DNA from: Streptomyces sp. SA15
Lineage (GTDB): Bacteria; Actinomycetota; Actinomycetes; Streptomycetales; Streptomycetaceae
Direction: 5' to 3'
DNA: 64,000 nucleotides
Assembly (NCBI RefSeq): GCF_002291145.1
Contig: NZ_NTGE01000113.1
Coordinates: forward strand, 1 to 64,000
Below are positions 16,146 through 25,017 of the stretch, piece by piece. The notes beneath the pieces were generated by a model. It was not told the origin of the DNA. It made no database searches and was given only the letters and a program-made list of their open reading frames with translations. Position 1 is the first letter of the stretch. Each line of letters starts with the position of its first letter. The translations under genes and the position numbers were made by a program.

Positions 16146-16546
16146 GGCGAGGCACCTACCTTTTGGCGCTGATGGGATGTGAGGCCGAGCCGCTGGGGGT
16201 GAGAGGGCGACCCGGCCGTTCGAGCGCCGTTCGAGCCCGGGCTCTCGCGGGAGAACCGGGCCCGAACTCCCCTGCTCGCTCCATGGTCAGCAGCCAGTGG
16301 CGAGGCGCTGTACCCGCGAATGGGGGAGAAAGTGATCCCCTCTTCGGGGGAGGCCGAGGTTTCCGCCCGTCTCGTCTCTCGTCCTCCCGCGTATCCCCCA
16401 AATGGGGGTACGAAGAGCCTCCTCTGTAGGTATGGCCCAGGCTCACCCATTCCTGTGATGTTCGCGGCTGCTCATGAGCGCAGGCTGGTGAGCGTGAGGT
16501 CCCGGCGAGCGGGGCCGAGGGCGCTCTCCCACCTGGAGGAGCCGCG
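16146..16546. promoter_or_regulatory. Divergent promoter region with a C5/G5 palindrome
   Basis: About 400 bases between the pseudo-subtilase (minus) and the GtrA operon (plus). At 16391-16411 lies GTATCCCCCAAATGGGGGTAC, whose centre CCCCCA-AA-TGGGGG is a perfect inverted repeat. The half-site AATGGGGG also occurs at 16319-16326, and a hairpin CCCCTCTTCGGGG lies at 16337-16349. A dimeric regulator such as the NarL-type protein encoded at the end of the operon could bind here. No clear -10/-35 pair was assigned. Confidence 0.4.
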
Positions 16547-17044
16547 ATGTACCCCTTCCAGACGGCACCCGTACAGACCGGCGAGCCGCGAACCGAGGCA
16601 GAACCATCGCGGACTCCTGCCGTCTCTGCAGCACAGGGCGGCTGGGCCCGAGAACTTCCGGTACGCCGGATTCTGCGCTTCGCGGTGGTCGGTGGTGCGG
16701 GAACGGTCGTGAACACAGTGGTTCTGTACATCCTGCACCGTCTGCTGCATGTGCCGCTCGTCGTCGCCTCGGCAGTGGCCGTCGAACTCGCTGTAGTTCA
16801 CAACTACATGCTCAACGACCGGTGGACATTCGCGGCACGCGCGCCGTCCCTCCGGCGGTTCGGCAGGTTCAACGTGTCCATGCTGGGCGGCCTCGCCGTC
16901 AACGTGTTGGCCCTGTGGGCACTGGTGCACGGCGGAGTCCACCTCGTGGTGGCGAACCTGCTCGCCATCGGTGTCGCCTTCGCGGTCAACTACACCTCCA
17001 GCAGCCTGTGGGTTTGGGGCAGGAGCCGGGGGAGCAGCCGATGA
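16547..17044 (+). CDS. GtrA family membrane protein
   Basis: A 165-residue protein from ATG 16547 with GGAGGAG just upstream. After a polar 40-residue N-terminus come four helices. The family marks are FAVVGGAGTVVNTVVLYILH, AVELAVVHNYMLNDRWTF (the N-F/Y-x-x-N-x-x-W-T-F motif) and AFAVNYTSSSLWVW. GtrA proteins are thought to help move polyprenyl-phosphate-linked sugars across the membrane, working with a GT2 polyprenyl-phosphate sugar synthase and a GT-C transferase. Both types are encoded immediately downstream. It overlaps the next gene by ATGA. Confidence 0.9.
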   Translation: MYPFQTAPVQTGEPRTEAEPSRTPAVSAAQGGWARELPVRRILRFAVVGGAGTVVNTVVLYILHRLLHVPLVVASAVAVELAVVHNYMLNDRWTFAARAPSLRRFGRFNVSMLGGLAVNVLALWALVHGGVHLVVANLLAIGVAFAVNYTSSSLWVWGRSRGSSR

Positions 17045-18336
17045 TGACGCTCCTGCTGTACACGGGACTGATCATGGTCTCCGTCCTGCTCACGGTGCAG
17101 TCGGCCCATGTGCTCTATCTGATGCTCTACACCTGGGACCAGCCGGACGCCGAGGAGAAGGCCAGGGCACCGGAGGAGTTCCTGCCGCCGCGGCTGTCCT
17201 TCAGCGTGCTGTTGCCGGCCCGGCACGAAGAGGACGTCATCCAGACCACCATCGACCGGGTGGTGCGTGCCCACTATCCGGCTGATCTGCTGGAGGTCTT
17301 CGTGATCTGCTCGGCGGACGACACCGGAACGATCGGCAAGGCCGAGGAGAAGATCGCCGAGCTCGGCCGGGAGGGCCTGCACAATGTCGAGGTCGTCGTC
17401 TTCGACGACAAACCCATCAACAAGCCGCATGGGCTGAACGCCGCGCTGCCGCACACGAGTCACGACGTGGTGACCATCTTCGACGCCGAGGACGACATCC
17501 ACCCCGCGATCTTCGACCTGGTCAACACCGTGATGATCCAGGACGAGGTCAACGTGGTCCAGTCCGGCGTCCAGCTGATGAACTATCAGTCCACCTGGTA
17601 CTCCGCCCTGAACGTTCTCGAATACTTCTTCTGGTTCAAGAGCCGATTGCATTACCACGCCCTTGAGGGGGCCATCCCACTCGGCGGCAACACGGTGTTC
17701 TTCCAACGCGACCTGCTCGTTCGCCTCGGGGGCTGGGACGATCGCAACCTCACCGAGGACGCGGACCTGGGCCTGAGAGTGTCGGCGGCGGGGGAGCGGG
17801 TGCGGGTCGTCTACGACGACCGCTACGTGACCAAGGAGGAAACTCCACCAACGCTCGGGCACTTCATCCGGCAGCGCACCCGCTGGAGCCAGGGGTTCAT
17901 GCAGACGCTGAGCAAGGGCACCTGGAAGCAGATGCCCACCCGCAAGCAGCGGTGGCTGGCCTTCTACGTGCTGGCGTTCCCGCACGGGCAGGCGCTGCTG
18001 GGCCTGTACTTGCTGGTCTCCTTCGGCATGATCGTCTTGTTGAAGGTGCCGGTGCTGGTCGCCCTGATCTCGTGGCTGCCCGTGCTGATGCTCGTGGCGC
18101 ACTTCGTCACCTCGGTGGTGGGCCTGTACGAGTTCACCGACGCCCACGGCCTCCAGGCCACCCCGAAGTCCGTCCTGCGCATGGCCATCGCCTGGTACCC
18201 CTACCAACTCGTCCTCGCCTACGCCGCGATGCGTGCTGTGCGACGTCAGCTGACCGGCCGTAACGACTGGGAGAAGACCCAGCACGTCGGAGCCCACCGG
18301 GCCCAGTCATCGGAGGCGAACTCCGATGTCGCGTGA
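17041..18336 (+). CDS. Membrane glycosyltransferase family 2, processive type
   Basis: A 431-residue protein from ATG 17041 (ATGATGA at the previous stop; ATG 17044 is equally possible). An N-terminal helix precedes a GT-A domain with LLPARHEEDVI, FDAEDDIHP (metal-binding DxD type), IPLGGNTVFFQRDLL, NLTEDADLGLR (TED) and HFIRQRTRWSQGF (QxxRW). Three C-terminal helices follow. The DxD/TED/QxxRW set is that of processive synthases such as cellulose or hyaluronan synthases. There is no PilZ domain or Bcs partner. The enzyme may polymerise a beta-glycan, or make a polyprenyl-phosphate sugar for the GT39-like gene next door. Confidence 0.88.
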   Translation: MMTLLLYTGLIMVSVLLTVQSAHVLYLMLYTWDQPDAEEKARAPEEFLPPRLSFSVLLPARHEEDVIQTTIDRVVRAHYPADLLEVFVICSADDTGTIGKAEEKIAELGREGLHNVEVVVFDDKPINKPHGLNAALPHTSHDVVTIFDAEDDIHPAIFDLVNTVMIQDEVNVVQSGVQLMNYQSTWYSALNVLEYFFWFKSRLHYHALEGAIPLGGNTVFFQRDLLVRLGGWDDRNLTEDADLGLRVSAAGERVRVVYDDRYVTKEETPPTLGHFIRQRTRWSQGFMQTLSKGTWKQMPTRKQRWLAFYVLAFPHGQALLGLYLLVSFGMIVLLKVPVLVALISWLPVLMLVAHFVTSVVGLYEFTDAHGLQATPKSVLRMAIAWYPYQLVLAYAAMRAVRRQLTGRNDWEKTQHVGAHRAQSSEANSDVA

Positions 18337-20002
18337 GCCGAGGCCCAAGCTGGTGGTGGTCCACGACGGGGATCCCGCGGAGACCGGACGGGCCCGGGCG
18401 CCCACCGAGCGGAAACCGCAGCCGGTCATCACCATGCGCGACTTCCCCCGGCTCGGGCGGCGCGGGCGGATCGCGCTGGCCGCCGCCGTCCTCACCGGGC
18501 TCCTCACGCACGGCTGGCACCTGTTCCAGTACCCGCTGTACCTCACCGACGAGGGCATCTACATGCAGCGGGCCTGGTCCGTGGTCCGGCAGACCAGTCT
18601 GTCGCCATATACCTACGACTACGACCACGCACCCGGCGGCTGGATCCAGCTCGCGGGCTGGGCCTTCCCCCTGCCCAACCAGTTCGAGACCTTCGGCAAC
18701 GCGGTCAACACCGGCCGGTTCCTGATGCTCCTGGTCCATCTCGTCAGCGTCGTCCTGCTCTTCGAGATCGTCCGGCGGCTGACCGGCAGCGTGCTGGCCG
18801 CGTCGGTGGCCGCTTTCTTCTACAACGTCTCGCCGCTCGCCGTCTACTACCATCGGCAGGTTCTGCTGGACAACCTCATGATGTTCTGGGTGCTGCTGAG
18901 CCTGTACCTGCTGCTCTGCCGCGACATGAGAATCCGGCACGCGGTGGGCGCCGGGGCTGCGCTGGGAGTCGCCCTGATCACCAAGGAGAACGCGCTCTTC
19001 TTCGTCCCCACCCTCGCCTACCTGCTGTATCGCAGAGCGAAGGGATCCACCCAGCGCCGGTTCGCCACATCGCTCTGGCCATTGGCGACGGCGGTCCCGG
19101 TCGGCGCATACGTCCTCTACGCCGTGCTGAAGAACGAACTCCTGCCCAGCGGGCTCGACTTCGACCTGAACAACCCGCCGGCCGACCACGTGTCGCTGCT
19201 CTACACCCTGTGGTGGCAGCTCAACCGCAACCAGGGATCCCTGCTCAGCTCGGGTGGGCTCCTGTACACCAGCTGGATCCCGAGGGACGGGCTGCTCCTG
19301 CTCCTCGGCCTGCTCGCCATGATGGCCGTCCTGTACTGGGGCTTCAGGAGCCGGGAACACAAGCTCGGGTTCCTGGTCGTCGGCACGATGGCCGTCGCCT
19401 ATGCCTTCTATCTCGTGCGCGGCAGTGTGCTGCTGGACTTCTACATCGCCCCCATGATCCCGCTGTTTGCCATGAGCATCGGCATGGCGGCGGATCGGCT
19501 GCTCCGACGTCTGAGGCCCCGGGTGCGGATCGCGGTGCCCGCCGTGGCCGGGGCTCTGCTGCTGCTTGTACCGGCGACCGACTACGTCCTGACGATCAAC
19601 GACGAGGGGCGCGTGACGATCGCGGACCAGTACCACCCGAAGCTGAACCTGACCCGCATGCAGGAGGAACAGGTCGCCTGGATACGGGAGAACGTGCCGG
19701 CGGACGCGCGGATCATCATGGACGACGACCTGTGGAGCGCACTGCACGACGTCCCTCCGTTCTACCCGTTCGCGCATTCCCATTGGAACGCCGCTTCGGA
19801 CCCGGATGTGCGCGACAAGCTCTTCGCCAAGAAATGGCAGAACGTCGACTACATCGTGATGTCCAACAAGATGCGGCAGGCCATGGACGGAAACAACGGG
19901 GACGGCCGCGAGGACTGGATCCTGACCGCGCTGAAGAACGCGAAGAAGGTCTGGGAGACCGGACAGGGCGACATCCATCTGCAGATCTACCGGGTCGGTT
20001 AG
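18326..20002 (+). CDS. GT39/ArnT-like GT-C glycosyltransferase
   Basis: A 558-residue integral membrane protein from ATG 18326 (GGAGG upstream), overlapping the GT2 gene. About ten to twelve hydrophobic helices are visible. The first loop has LYLTDEGIYMQRAW, the acidic motif typical of GT-C enzymes that use polyprenyl-phosphate sugars, followed by YDHAPGGWIQ and VYYHRQVLLDNLMMFW. The C-terminal 150 residues form a soluble extracytoplasmic domain (VAWIRENVPADARIIMDDDL). Such enzymes move a sugar from a lipid carrier to protein, lipid or polymer outside the membrane. With GtrA and GT2 upstream it forms a plausible make-flip-transfer set. Confidence 0.87.
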   Translation: MSREPRPKLVVVHDGDPAETGRARAPTERKPQPVITMRDFPRLGRRGRIALAAAVLTGLLTHGWHLFQYPLYLTDEGIYMQRAWSVVRQTSLSPYTYDYDHAPGGWIQLAGWAFPLPNQFETFGNAVNTGRFLMLLVHLVSVVLLFEIVRRLTGSVLAASVAAFFYNVSPLAVYYHRQVLLDNLMMFWVLLSLYLLLCRDMRIRHAVGAGAALGVALITKENALFFVPTLAYLLYRRAKGSTQRRFATSLWPLATAVPVGAYVLYAVLKNELLPSGLDFDLNNPPADHVSLLYTLWWQLNRNQGSLLSSGGLLYTSWIPRDGLLLLLGLLAMMAVLYWGFRSREHKLGFLVVGTMAVAYAFYLVRGSVLLDFYIAPMIPLFAMSIGMAADRLLRRLRPRVRIAVPAVAGALLLLVPATDYVLTINDEGRVTIADQYHPKLNLTRMQEEQVAWIRENVPADARIIMDDDLWSALHDVPPFYPFAHSHWNAASDPDVRDKLFAKKWQNVDYIVMSNKMRQAMDGNNGDGREDWILTALKNAKKVWETGQGDIHLQIYRVG

Positions 20003-20026
20003 TCCCGGGCCGAGGAGGTGAACGTG

Positions 20027-21475
20027 ATGCCCGAGAACCCCGAGAACAGGGACAAGGACATACCTGAGAACACTGAACAGCCACCTGGCGGAGAAAAGGA
20101 GGCCGAAGGGAAGGGGACCGGAGAAAAGAAGATGCGGTTCACCTGGAAAAAGGTCCTGATGGCCGCCATAGCGCTCGTGGTCGTCGGCTCCCTCGTCCAG
20201 GTGATCGCGAGGAGCGGCGGTTTCGGCGGCGCACTCAACACCACCGGCGACAATCAGGAGAACTCCAAGAGGGAGCCACAGAAGATCAAGAAGCCCTCCC
20301 AGAAGCCAAAGACGATCGAGTTGGGGGAGCAGAAGATCCCCCGGGAGTCCGGCCCGATCATCGTGCTCAACCCCGGCCTGGTCACCCCTGGCGGCAAGGC
20401 GACCGTGGAGGGCGCGGGTTTCGACGCAAAATCCACCGTGGACCTGTTTCTGAAGACCTCGGCGAAGCAGAATGAGGGAAAGGGAATCTCCGCGGTGAAG
20501 ACCGACAAGTCCGGGTCGCTCAACGCGCAGATCAATGTGCCCGAGAACGTCAGGAAGGGCGCCGTCCTGGTCGCGCAGCAACGCGATGCCGACAAGGTGG
20601 CCGAGGCCCAGCTGGTCTCGGGCGGTGTGGTCGGAACAGTGAAGATCAACAAGCAGGTGGGCAAACCAGGGGACTCGGTATCGCTGAGCATCAGGGGCTT
20701 CGGCGCCGGGGAGCGCATCGACGTCTTCTGGGGGCGGGTCGGCGGCAAGCCGGACGCCACTTTGACCGCCGATGGGTCCGGGGGCATCGGCCGGGCGGAC
20801 GTCAAGGTCGGCGTCGCGCCGACAGGCGTCAGCACGCTGATCCTGGTCGGTAAGAAGAGCCAGACCACGGCCACGGCGCCCTTCCAGGTCCTGGGCCTGT
20901 ACCCGACGCTCAAGTCGTCGCCGTACGCCCTGAAGGCGGGGCAACGGATCAACGTGTCCTCCGCCGGGTTCGCACCCCAAGAGCGCGTCCTCTTCTACAT
21001 CAACAGCGCCAGCGGCGTCCCGGCGTTCACCGCGAACGCCGACGCGGACGGCAACGTCGGAGCCGTGAGCTTCGACGTGCCGTTCGGCCTGGAGGGCGAG
21101 CAGAGCGTGGCCGCGATCGGCGAGCGGACCCGGGCCGTGGTCCGCGCCGCCTTCCAGGTGATGCCGTACACGCCGACCGCCGAACCGAGCACGTACTCGG
21201 GCAAGGCCGGCACGAGGGTGAGCTTCTACGTCACCGGCTTCGCCGCGAACGAGACCGTGACCCTCTACGCGGGCGGCCCGAACGGCGAAGCGAAGAAGAT
21301 CACGACGTTCCAGGTCGACGCCAAGGGCGCGGCGGAGGCCGTGGGCTCCTACCCGATCACCAAGGCGGACGAGGGCGGCGTGGCCTTCAAGCTCGTCGGC
21401 AACAAGAGCGGCGGCGAGGCCAAAGCCTCCGTCAACTCGACCCAGCAGGAGGGACAGCAGGGCCAGGGGCAGTAG
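20027..21475 (+). CDS. Membrane-anchored extracellular beta-domain (IPT/TIG-like) protein
   Basis: About 482 residues from ATG 20027 (AGGAGG at 20013-20018 gives 8-base spacing; GTG 20024 is possible). A very polar N-terminus of 38 residues precedes one helix (VLMAAIALVVVGSLVQVIA). A Lys/Pro-rich linker leads to four related beta domains of about 95 residues. Each opens with a pattern like GLVTPGGKATVEGAGFDAKS, GKPGDSVSLSIRGFGAGERI, LKAGQRINVSSAGFAPQERV or SGKAGTRVSFYVTGFAANET. This is the IPT/TIG or bacterial Ig-like style. It probably stands on the outer face and may bind or display the product of the glycosyltransferases encoded upstream. The tail is Gln/Gly-rich. Confidence 0.8.
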   Translation: MPENPENRDKDIPENTEQPPGGEKEAEGKGTGEKKMRFTWKKVLMAAIALVVVGSLVQVIARSGGFGGALNTTGDNQENSKREPQKIKKPSQKPKTIELGEQKIPRESGPIIVLNPGLVTPGGKATVEGAGFDAKSTVDLFLKTSAKQNEGKGISAVKTDKSGSLNAQINVPENVRKGAVLVAQQRDADKVAEAQLVSGGVVGTVKINKQVGKPGDSVSLSIRGFGAGERIDVFWGRVGGKPDATLTADGSGGIGRADVKVGVAPTGVSTLILVGKKSQTTATAPFQVLGLYPTLKSSPYALKAGQRINVSSAGFAPQERVLFYINSASGVPAFTANADADGNVGAVSFDVPFGLEGEQSVAAIGERTRAVVRAAFQVMPYTPTAEPSTYSGKAGTRVSFYVTGFAANETVTLYAGGPNGEAKKITTFQVDAKGAAEAVGSYPITKADEGGVAFKLVGNKSGGEAKASVNSTQQEGQQGQGQ

Positions 21476-21537
21476 ACCTGGCGGGCCGAACGAGCGGTCC
21501 CGAAGCCGCAGAGCGACAGACACGTGAGGAGAGCACC

Positions 21538-21975
21538 ATGAGTGTCGTCTTCGGGCCCAACAGCCGACGGGTCCTGCAGTTTCTCACCCACATCGAGGAC
21601 CTGTCGCCGCGGGAGATCGACCGGGTGGCCGGCCTGTGGCGGCAGACCTCGAGCCAGACCCGAGCCGAGGCGTGGGCGGAGGTCCGGCGCACCACCACCG
21701 ACACGGAGCGCTACCGCATCCTCGTGGCGGCGTCGGTGGCCCGCCGGGCGGCCCTGGACACGGCGCAGAGCCACCACCGGCACGACTGGGCGTTCTGGGC
21801 CGCGGTGTGGGACGCCGCGGCCGCGGTCGCCGTCTGCGACCGGATCGGTGGCCACTACGACGTCCTGATCGCCCCGGTCGCCGCCGTCATGCCGTCGCTC
21901 GGAGTGTGCAGGCGTGACCAGCTCGGCACCCGCCACCTGCCCGACGCCGTGCTCGGGAGGAGCGGGCAGCCATGA
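21538..21975 (+). CDS. Hypothetical operon protein
   Basis: A 145-residue protein from ATG 21538, preceded by GAGGAG. It is predicted to be mostly helical and soluble, with no signal peptide. It begins SVVFGPNSRRVLQFLTHIED and has the segment AFWAAVWDAAAAVAVCDRIG. No family is recognised. It overlaps the following sensor kinase by ATGA, so it is made with that protein and may modulate it or form part of the signalling complex. The 62 bases between it and the previous gene lack a terminator. Confidence 0.75.
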   Translation: MSVVFGPNSRRVLQFLTHIEDLSPREIDRVAGLWRQTSSQTRAEAWAEVRRTTTDTERYRILVAASVARRAALDTAQSHHRHDWAFWAAVWDAAAAVAVCDRIGGHYDVLIAPVAAVMPSLGVCRRDQLGTRHLPDAVLGRSGQP

Positions 21976-23864
21976 ACCACGGCATCCCCGTCATGGTGGC
22001 CGACAACGACGCCGAGGTCCGCGAGGCGCTCGCGGACCTGGTCGAGTCGCACCCCGCCTTCGAGCTGGTGGGTCTGGCTGTCGACCACGCCCAGACCGTC
22101 TCGGTGGCGAGCCAGACGCAACCCCGGGTCCTGGTCCTGGACGTGCAGATGCCCAAGGGCGACGCCCCCAGCACCATACGTACCCTGCGCGAACGCGCAC
22201 CGGAGACAAGGATTCTGGCCCTGTCCGCGTACGCGGACAGGGAGACCGTGACTGACGTGCTTGTCGCCGGGGCCGTCGGCTACCTGGTCAAGGGCGCCCC
22301 CGCGGAGGAGATCCTGGAGGCGATCACACGAGCGGCTCGTGGCCAGTTCAGCATGTCGGCCGAGCTCGCCGAGGCCTGCCTGGAACCGTTGCGGCGAGCG
22401 CCTAGACCACCGGTCCCGGGCGCCGGAACCTCGCCCGTACGGATCGACGAGAAGGCGTGCCTGGACGTGCTCGAACTGGCCCCGTGCGGCGTGCTGGTCA
22501 CGGGTGCCCAGGACCGTGTGGAGCTCGCCAACGCGCATGCCCGGCGCATGTTCGGCTACAGCACCACCGAACTGCGCGGCAGGCGGCTGCGGGACCTGCT
22601 GCCCGAGCACCCCGGCGCGGGGACAGCGGGCGGACAACTGATCGCTCCCGTGACGCCGGGATTGCGCAGGGACGGCTCCGAGTTCCCGGCCCGGATCGGC
22701 GGAGGCCGGCTGCGGAGCGGGCGCCCGCGGTACGTGGTGTACGTGACGGACCTCAGCGAGGCGGGCGCGCCTGGTGACCGCTTGCGCCAGCTCGTCGACT
22801 CCTCCCCGGACGCCATGATGGTCGTGGACTCCGAGGGCCGCATCCGGCAGGCCAGTCCCCGTGCCGAGGCCCTGTTCGGATACAGCCGCGAACAGCTGAC
22901 CGGCATGCTCATCGAGACGCTCCTGCCCGACCAGCCGCTGATCGTCTCACTGCGCGACTGGACCGACCCCCGCCAGGAGCCGGCAGGACACAGCGTGGAA
23001 CTGGTCGGCCGACGCCAGGACACCAAGCAGTTCCCGGCCGATGTGAGCGTCAGCCCGCTGCGTACCTCCGAGGGTGTGTTCACCGTCCTGACCGTCCGGG
23101 ACATCACCGAGGTGCAGCGCGCCCAGTTCGTCCTCGAGCGCAGCCTGGAACTCCTGGAGGGCACCGACCGCGACCGGCAGGCTCTGCTCAGCCACCTCAT
23201 CCACGCCCAGGAAGAGGAGCGCAAACGCATCGCCGCCGACATCCACGACGACACCATTCAGGTCATCACCGCTGCGAGCCTGCGCCTCCAGCAGTTGCGC
23301 AGGCGGCTGACGGACCCCAAGGACGTGCAGGTGATGGACAAGCTGGACGAGACCCTCAAACTCTCCCTCAGCCGCCTGCGCCAACTCATCTTCGACCTGC
23401 GGCCCTCCAGCCTGGAGCACGGCAGTCTGACCACCGCTCTGCAGACCTTCCTCGACCGGATGCGCGCGGAGAGCGGCACGCGCTACAAGCTGGAGGACCG
23501 GCTGGAAGCCACGCTGCCCGTCGAGACCATGGTGGTGGTCTACAGGACCGCCCAGGAAGCCTTGATGAACGTACGCAAGCACGCTCGGGCGAAGATGGTT
23601 CGCGTACAGCTGCTAGGCGTCGACGACGGCTGCCTGATGCGGATCGTCGACGACGGTGTGGGTTACGACCCCCTGGAGGTAGAGTCCCGCCCCGGCCACC
23701 TCGGCCTCACCCTCATCCACGAACGCGCCCAGATGGCGGGCGGCTGGAGCCGCGTCGAGAGCGAGCCGGGAGTCGGCACCACCGTCGAATTCTGGGTACC
23801 GCTCACGGAATCCGGGACGGAGGACAACGGCTGTGCGTCCACGCCGAAGGACGCCCAGCGATGA
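21972..23864 (+). CDS. REC-PAS-PAS hybrid histidine kinase
   Basis: A 630-residue soluble protein from ATG 21972 (ATGA overlap). Unusually, the receiver domain is N-terminal (1-125; Asp 57 in VLVLDVQMP, Lys in GYLVKGAPAEE). Then come two PAS domains (about 165-265 and 275-390; ANAHARRMFGYSTTEL and QASPRAEALFGYSREQ), a HisKA_3 domain with the His at about 425 (EERKRIAADIHDDTIQVITA), and HATPase_c (VYRTAQEALMNVRKHA, DDGVGYDPLEVE). No membrane segment is present. It can receive phosphate from another kinase as well as signal to the coupled NarL-type regulator. It probably controls the glycosyltransferase operon in which it lies. Confidence 0.92.
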   Translation: MNHGIPVMVADNDAEVREALADLVESHPAFELVGLAVDHAQTVSVASQTQPRVLVLDVQMPKGDAPSTIRTLRERAPETRILALSAYADRETVTDVLVAGAVGYLVKGAPAEEILEAITRAARGQFSMSAELAEACLEPLRRAPRPPVPGAGTSPVRIDEKACLDVLELAPCGVLVTGAQDRVELANAHARRMFGYSTTELRGRRLRDLLPEHPGAGTAGGQLIAPVTPGLRRDGSEFPARIGGGRLRSGRPRYVVYVTDLSEAGAPGDRLRQLVDSSPDAMMVVDSEGRIRQASPRAEALFGYSREQLTGMLIETLLPDQPLIVSLRDWTDPRQEPAGHSVELVGRRQDTKQFPADVSVSPLRTSEGVFTVLTVRDITEVQRAQFVLERSLELLEGTDRDRQALLSHLIHAQEEERKRIAADIHDDTIQVITAASLRLQQLRRRLTDPKDVQVMDKLDETLKLSLSRLRQLIFDLRPSSLEHGSLTTALQTFLDRMRAESGTRYKLEDRLEATLPVETMVVVYRTAQEALMNVRKHARAKMVRVQLLGVDDGCLMRIVDDGVGYDPLEVESRPGHLGLTLIHERAQMAGGWSRVESEPGVGTTVEFWVPLTESGTEDNGCASTPKDAQR

Positions 23865-24550
23865 ACAACGCACCCGACCTCATCAAGGTGCTGCTCGTCG
23901 AGGACCACCGCGCCGTCGCGGAAGGACTGTGGGCTCTGCTCGACGAATACGACGACCTGACCGTGGTCGGCTGGGCCGACTCGGTCGTCGAGGCCGTGCC
24001 CATGACGGAGCAGCTCGCTCCGCAGGTGGCGCTGATCGACTACCGGCTGCCCGACGGCACCGGCGCCGACGCGGCGGCCCGCATCCGCGCCCGCGACCCC
24101 ACCGTCGTGGTCGTCTTCCTCAGCGCCGACACCAGTGACGCCGCCCTCCTGGCCGCGGTCGAGGCGGGCGCCAGCGGATACCTGCTCAAGTCGGCGGGCG
24201 GTGACGAGATCGCCGCAGCCATTCGCGCGGCGGCCGCGGGCGAGACCCTCATTCCCGCCCGCACCCTGATGGAGGTCCTCGCCCGGCACCGCGAGAGCGT
24301 CCGGGTCTCCGCCCGGCAGACGGAACGACTTCAGAGCCTCACCGCCCGGGAACAGGAGATCCTCGCTCTCATGACCCAGGGCCTCGACAACAGGGCCATC
24401 GCCGACCGCCTGACCATCACCTACGCGACCGTACGCACCCACGTACGCGGCATCCTGGAAAAACTCGAAGCGCGCTCCCAACTGGAGGCGGTCGCCAAGG
24501 CCGCCGACTGGGGCTTCCGCCCGGTTCCGCCGGATCCAGAGGAGCCGTGA
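23861..24550 (+). CDS. NarL/LuxR-type response regulator closing the operon
   Basis: A 229-residue protein from ATG 23861 (ATGA overlap with the kinase). Receiver 1-130: acidic pair in LLVEDHRA, phosphoacceptor Asp 60 in ALIDYRLPDG, GYLLKSAGGDE. LuxR HTH at about 160-220: LTAREQEILALMTQGLDNRA and then TYATVRTHVRGILEKLEARS. It is the natural target of the upstream hybrid kinase. A candidate binding site is the palindrome at 16391-16411, upstream of the operon. The gene is followed by three short direct repeats rather than a clear terminator. Confidence 0.94.
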   Translation: MNNAPDLIKVLLVEDHRAVAEGLWALLDEYDDLTVVGWADSVVEAVPMTEQLAPQVALIDYRLPDGTGADAAARIRARDPTVVVVFLSADTSDAALLAAVEAGASGYLLKSAGGDEIAAAIRAAAAGETLIPARTLMEVLARHRESVRVSARQTERLQSLTAREQEILALMTQGLDNRAIADRLTITYATVRTHVRGILEKLEARSQLEAVAKAADWGFRPVPPDPEEP

Positions 24551-24612
24551 GCACGGCGAGTGGATACCACGCGCCGTGATCACGGCGAGTGGATACCGCG
24601 CGAGTGGATACC
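24551..24612. repeat. Three direct repeats of CGAGTGGATACC
   Basis: Copies at about 24551-24568 and 24580-24597 share CACGGCGAGTGGATACC. A third at 24601-24612 retains CGAGTGGATACC. They start just after the stop of the response regulator gene. They could be binding sites or a small local duplication. Confidence 0.75.
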
Positions 24613-25017
24613 GCCTGTCTTGGGCTCGCGGATGCCCGCATAGACAACCGGCGCGCGTGCAGGACACGCCCCGGCCGCGGGAAGGGCGAAGCCCACCTGA
24701 CGCTCGACGAGCATGCGGCATTTCCTCGCTTCCGGCCTGACGCTGCGGACACCAGGAACTCGCGGAAGGGTCCGCTGTGCCTGTCCGGTGTCTGCCCGAC
24801 AACCCGGCCTCGAACGTCTGCGCAAGCAGGCCAGGACGCTGCCGCCCCCCGGCGCACGCGCCGAAGGCGCTCGCCCTGGTCGCCGAGGTACACCTGCGGC
24901 CGCAGCAGACGCTGAAGCTGGAGCCGAGAACGGTGCACCTAAGCACCAGAGCGCCCAAGGCCGCCCGGACGCCCTGCGATGACGGGGCGCAGCCGACGAT
25001 GCTGGGGATGCCGGTCA
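24613..25017. other. Gene-poor stretch
   Basis: No intact gene. Minus-strand frames carry short plausible pieces (for example LRPQVYLGDQGERLRRVRRG) but they shift frame and I cannot assign them. It is probably part of the decayed zone that continues into the thioredoxin-like remnant. Confidence 0.35.

Noticed and set aside
18134-21523. A 1129-codon open frame on the minus strand opposite the GT39-like and anchored-protein genes
   Set aside because: It lies antisense to well supported genes with strong motifs. Its translation is rich in His/Arg/Leu/Asp with no domain, as expected when the complementary strand of high-G+C coding DNA is read.
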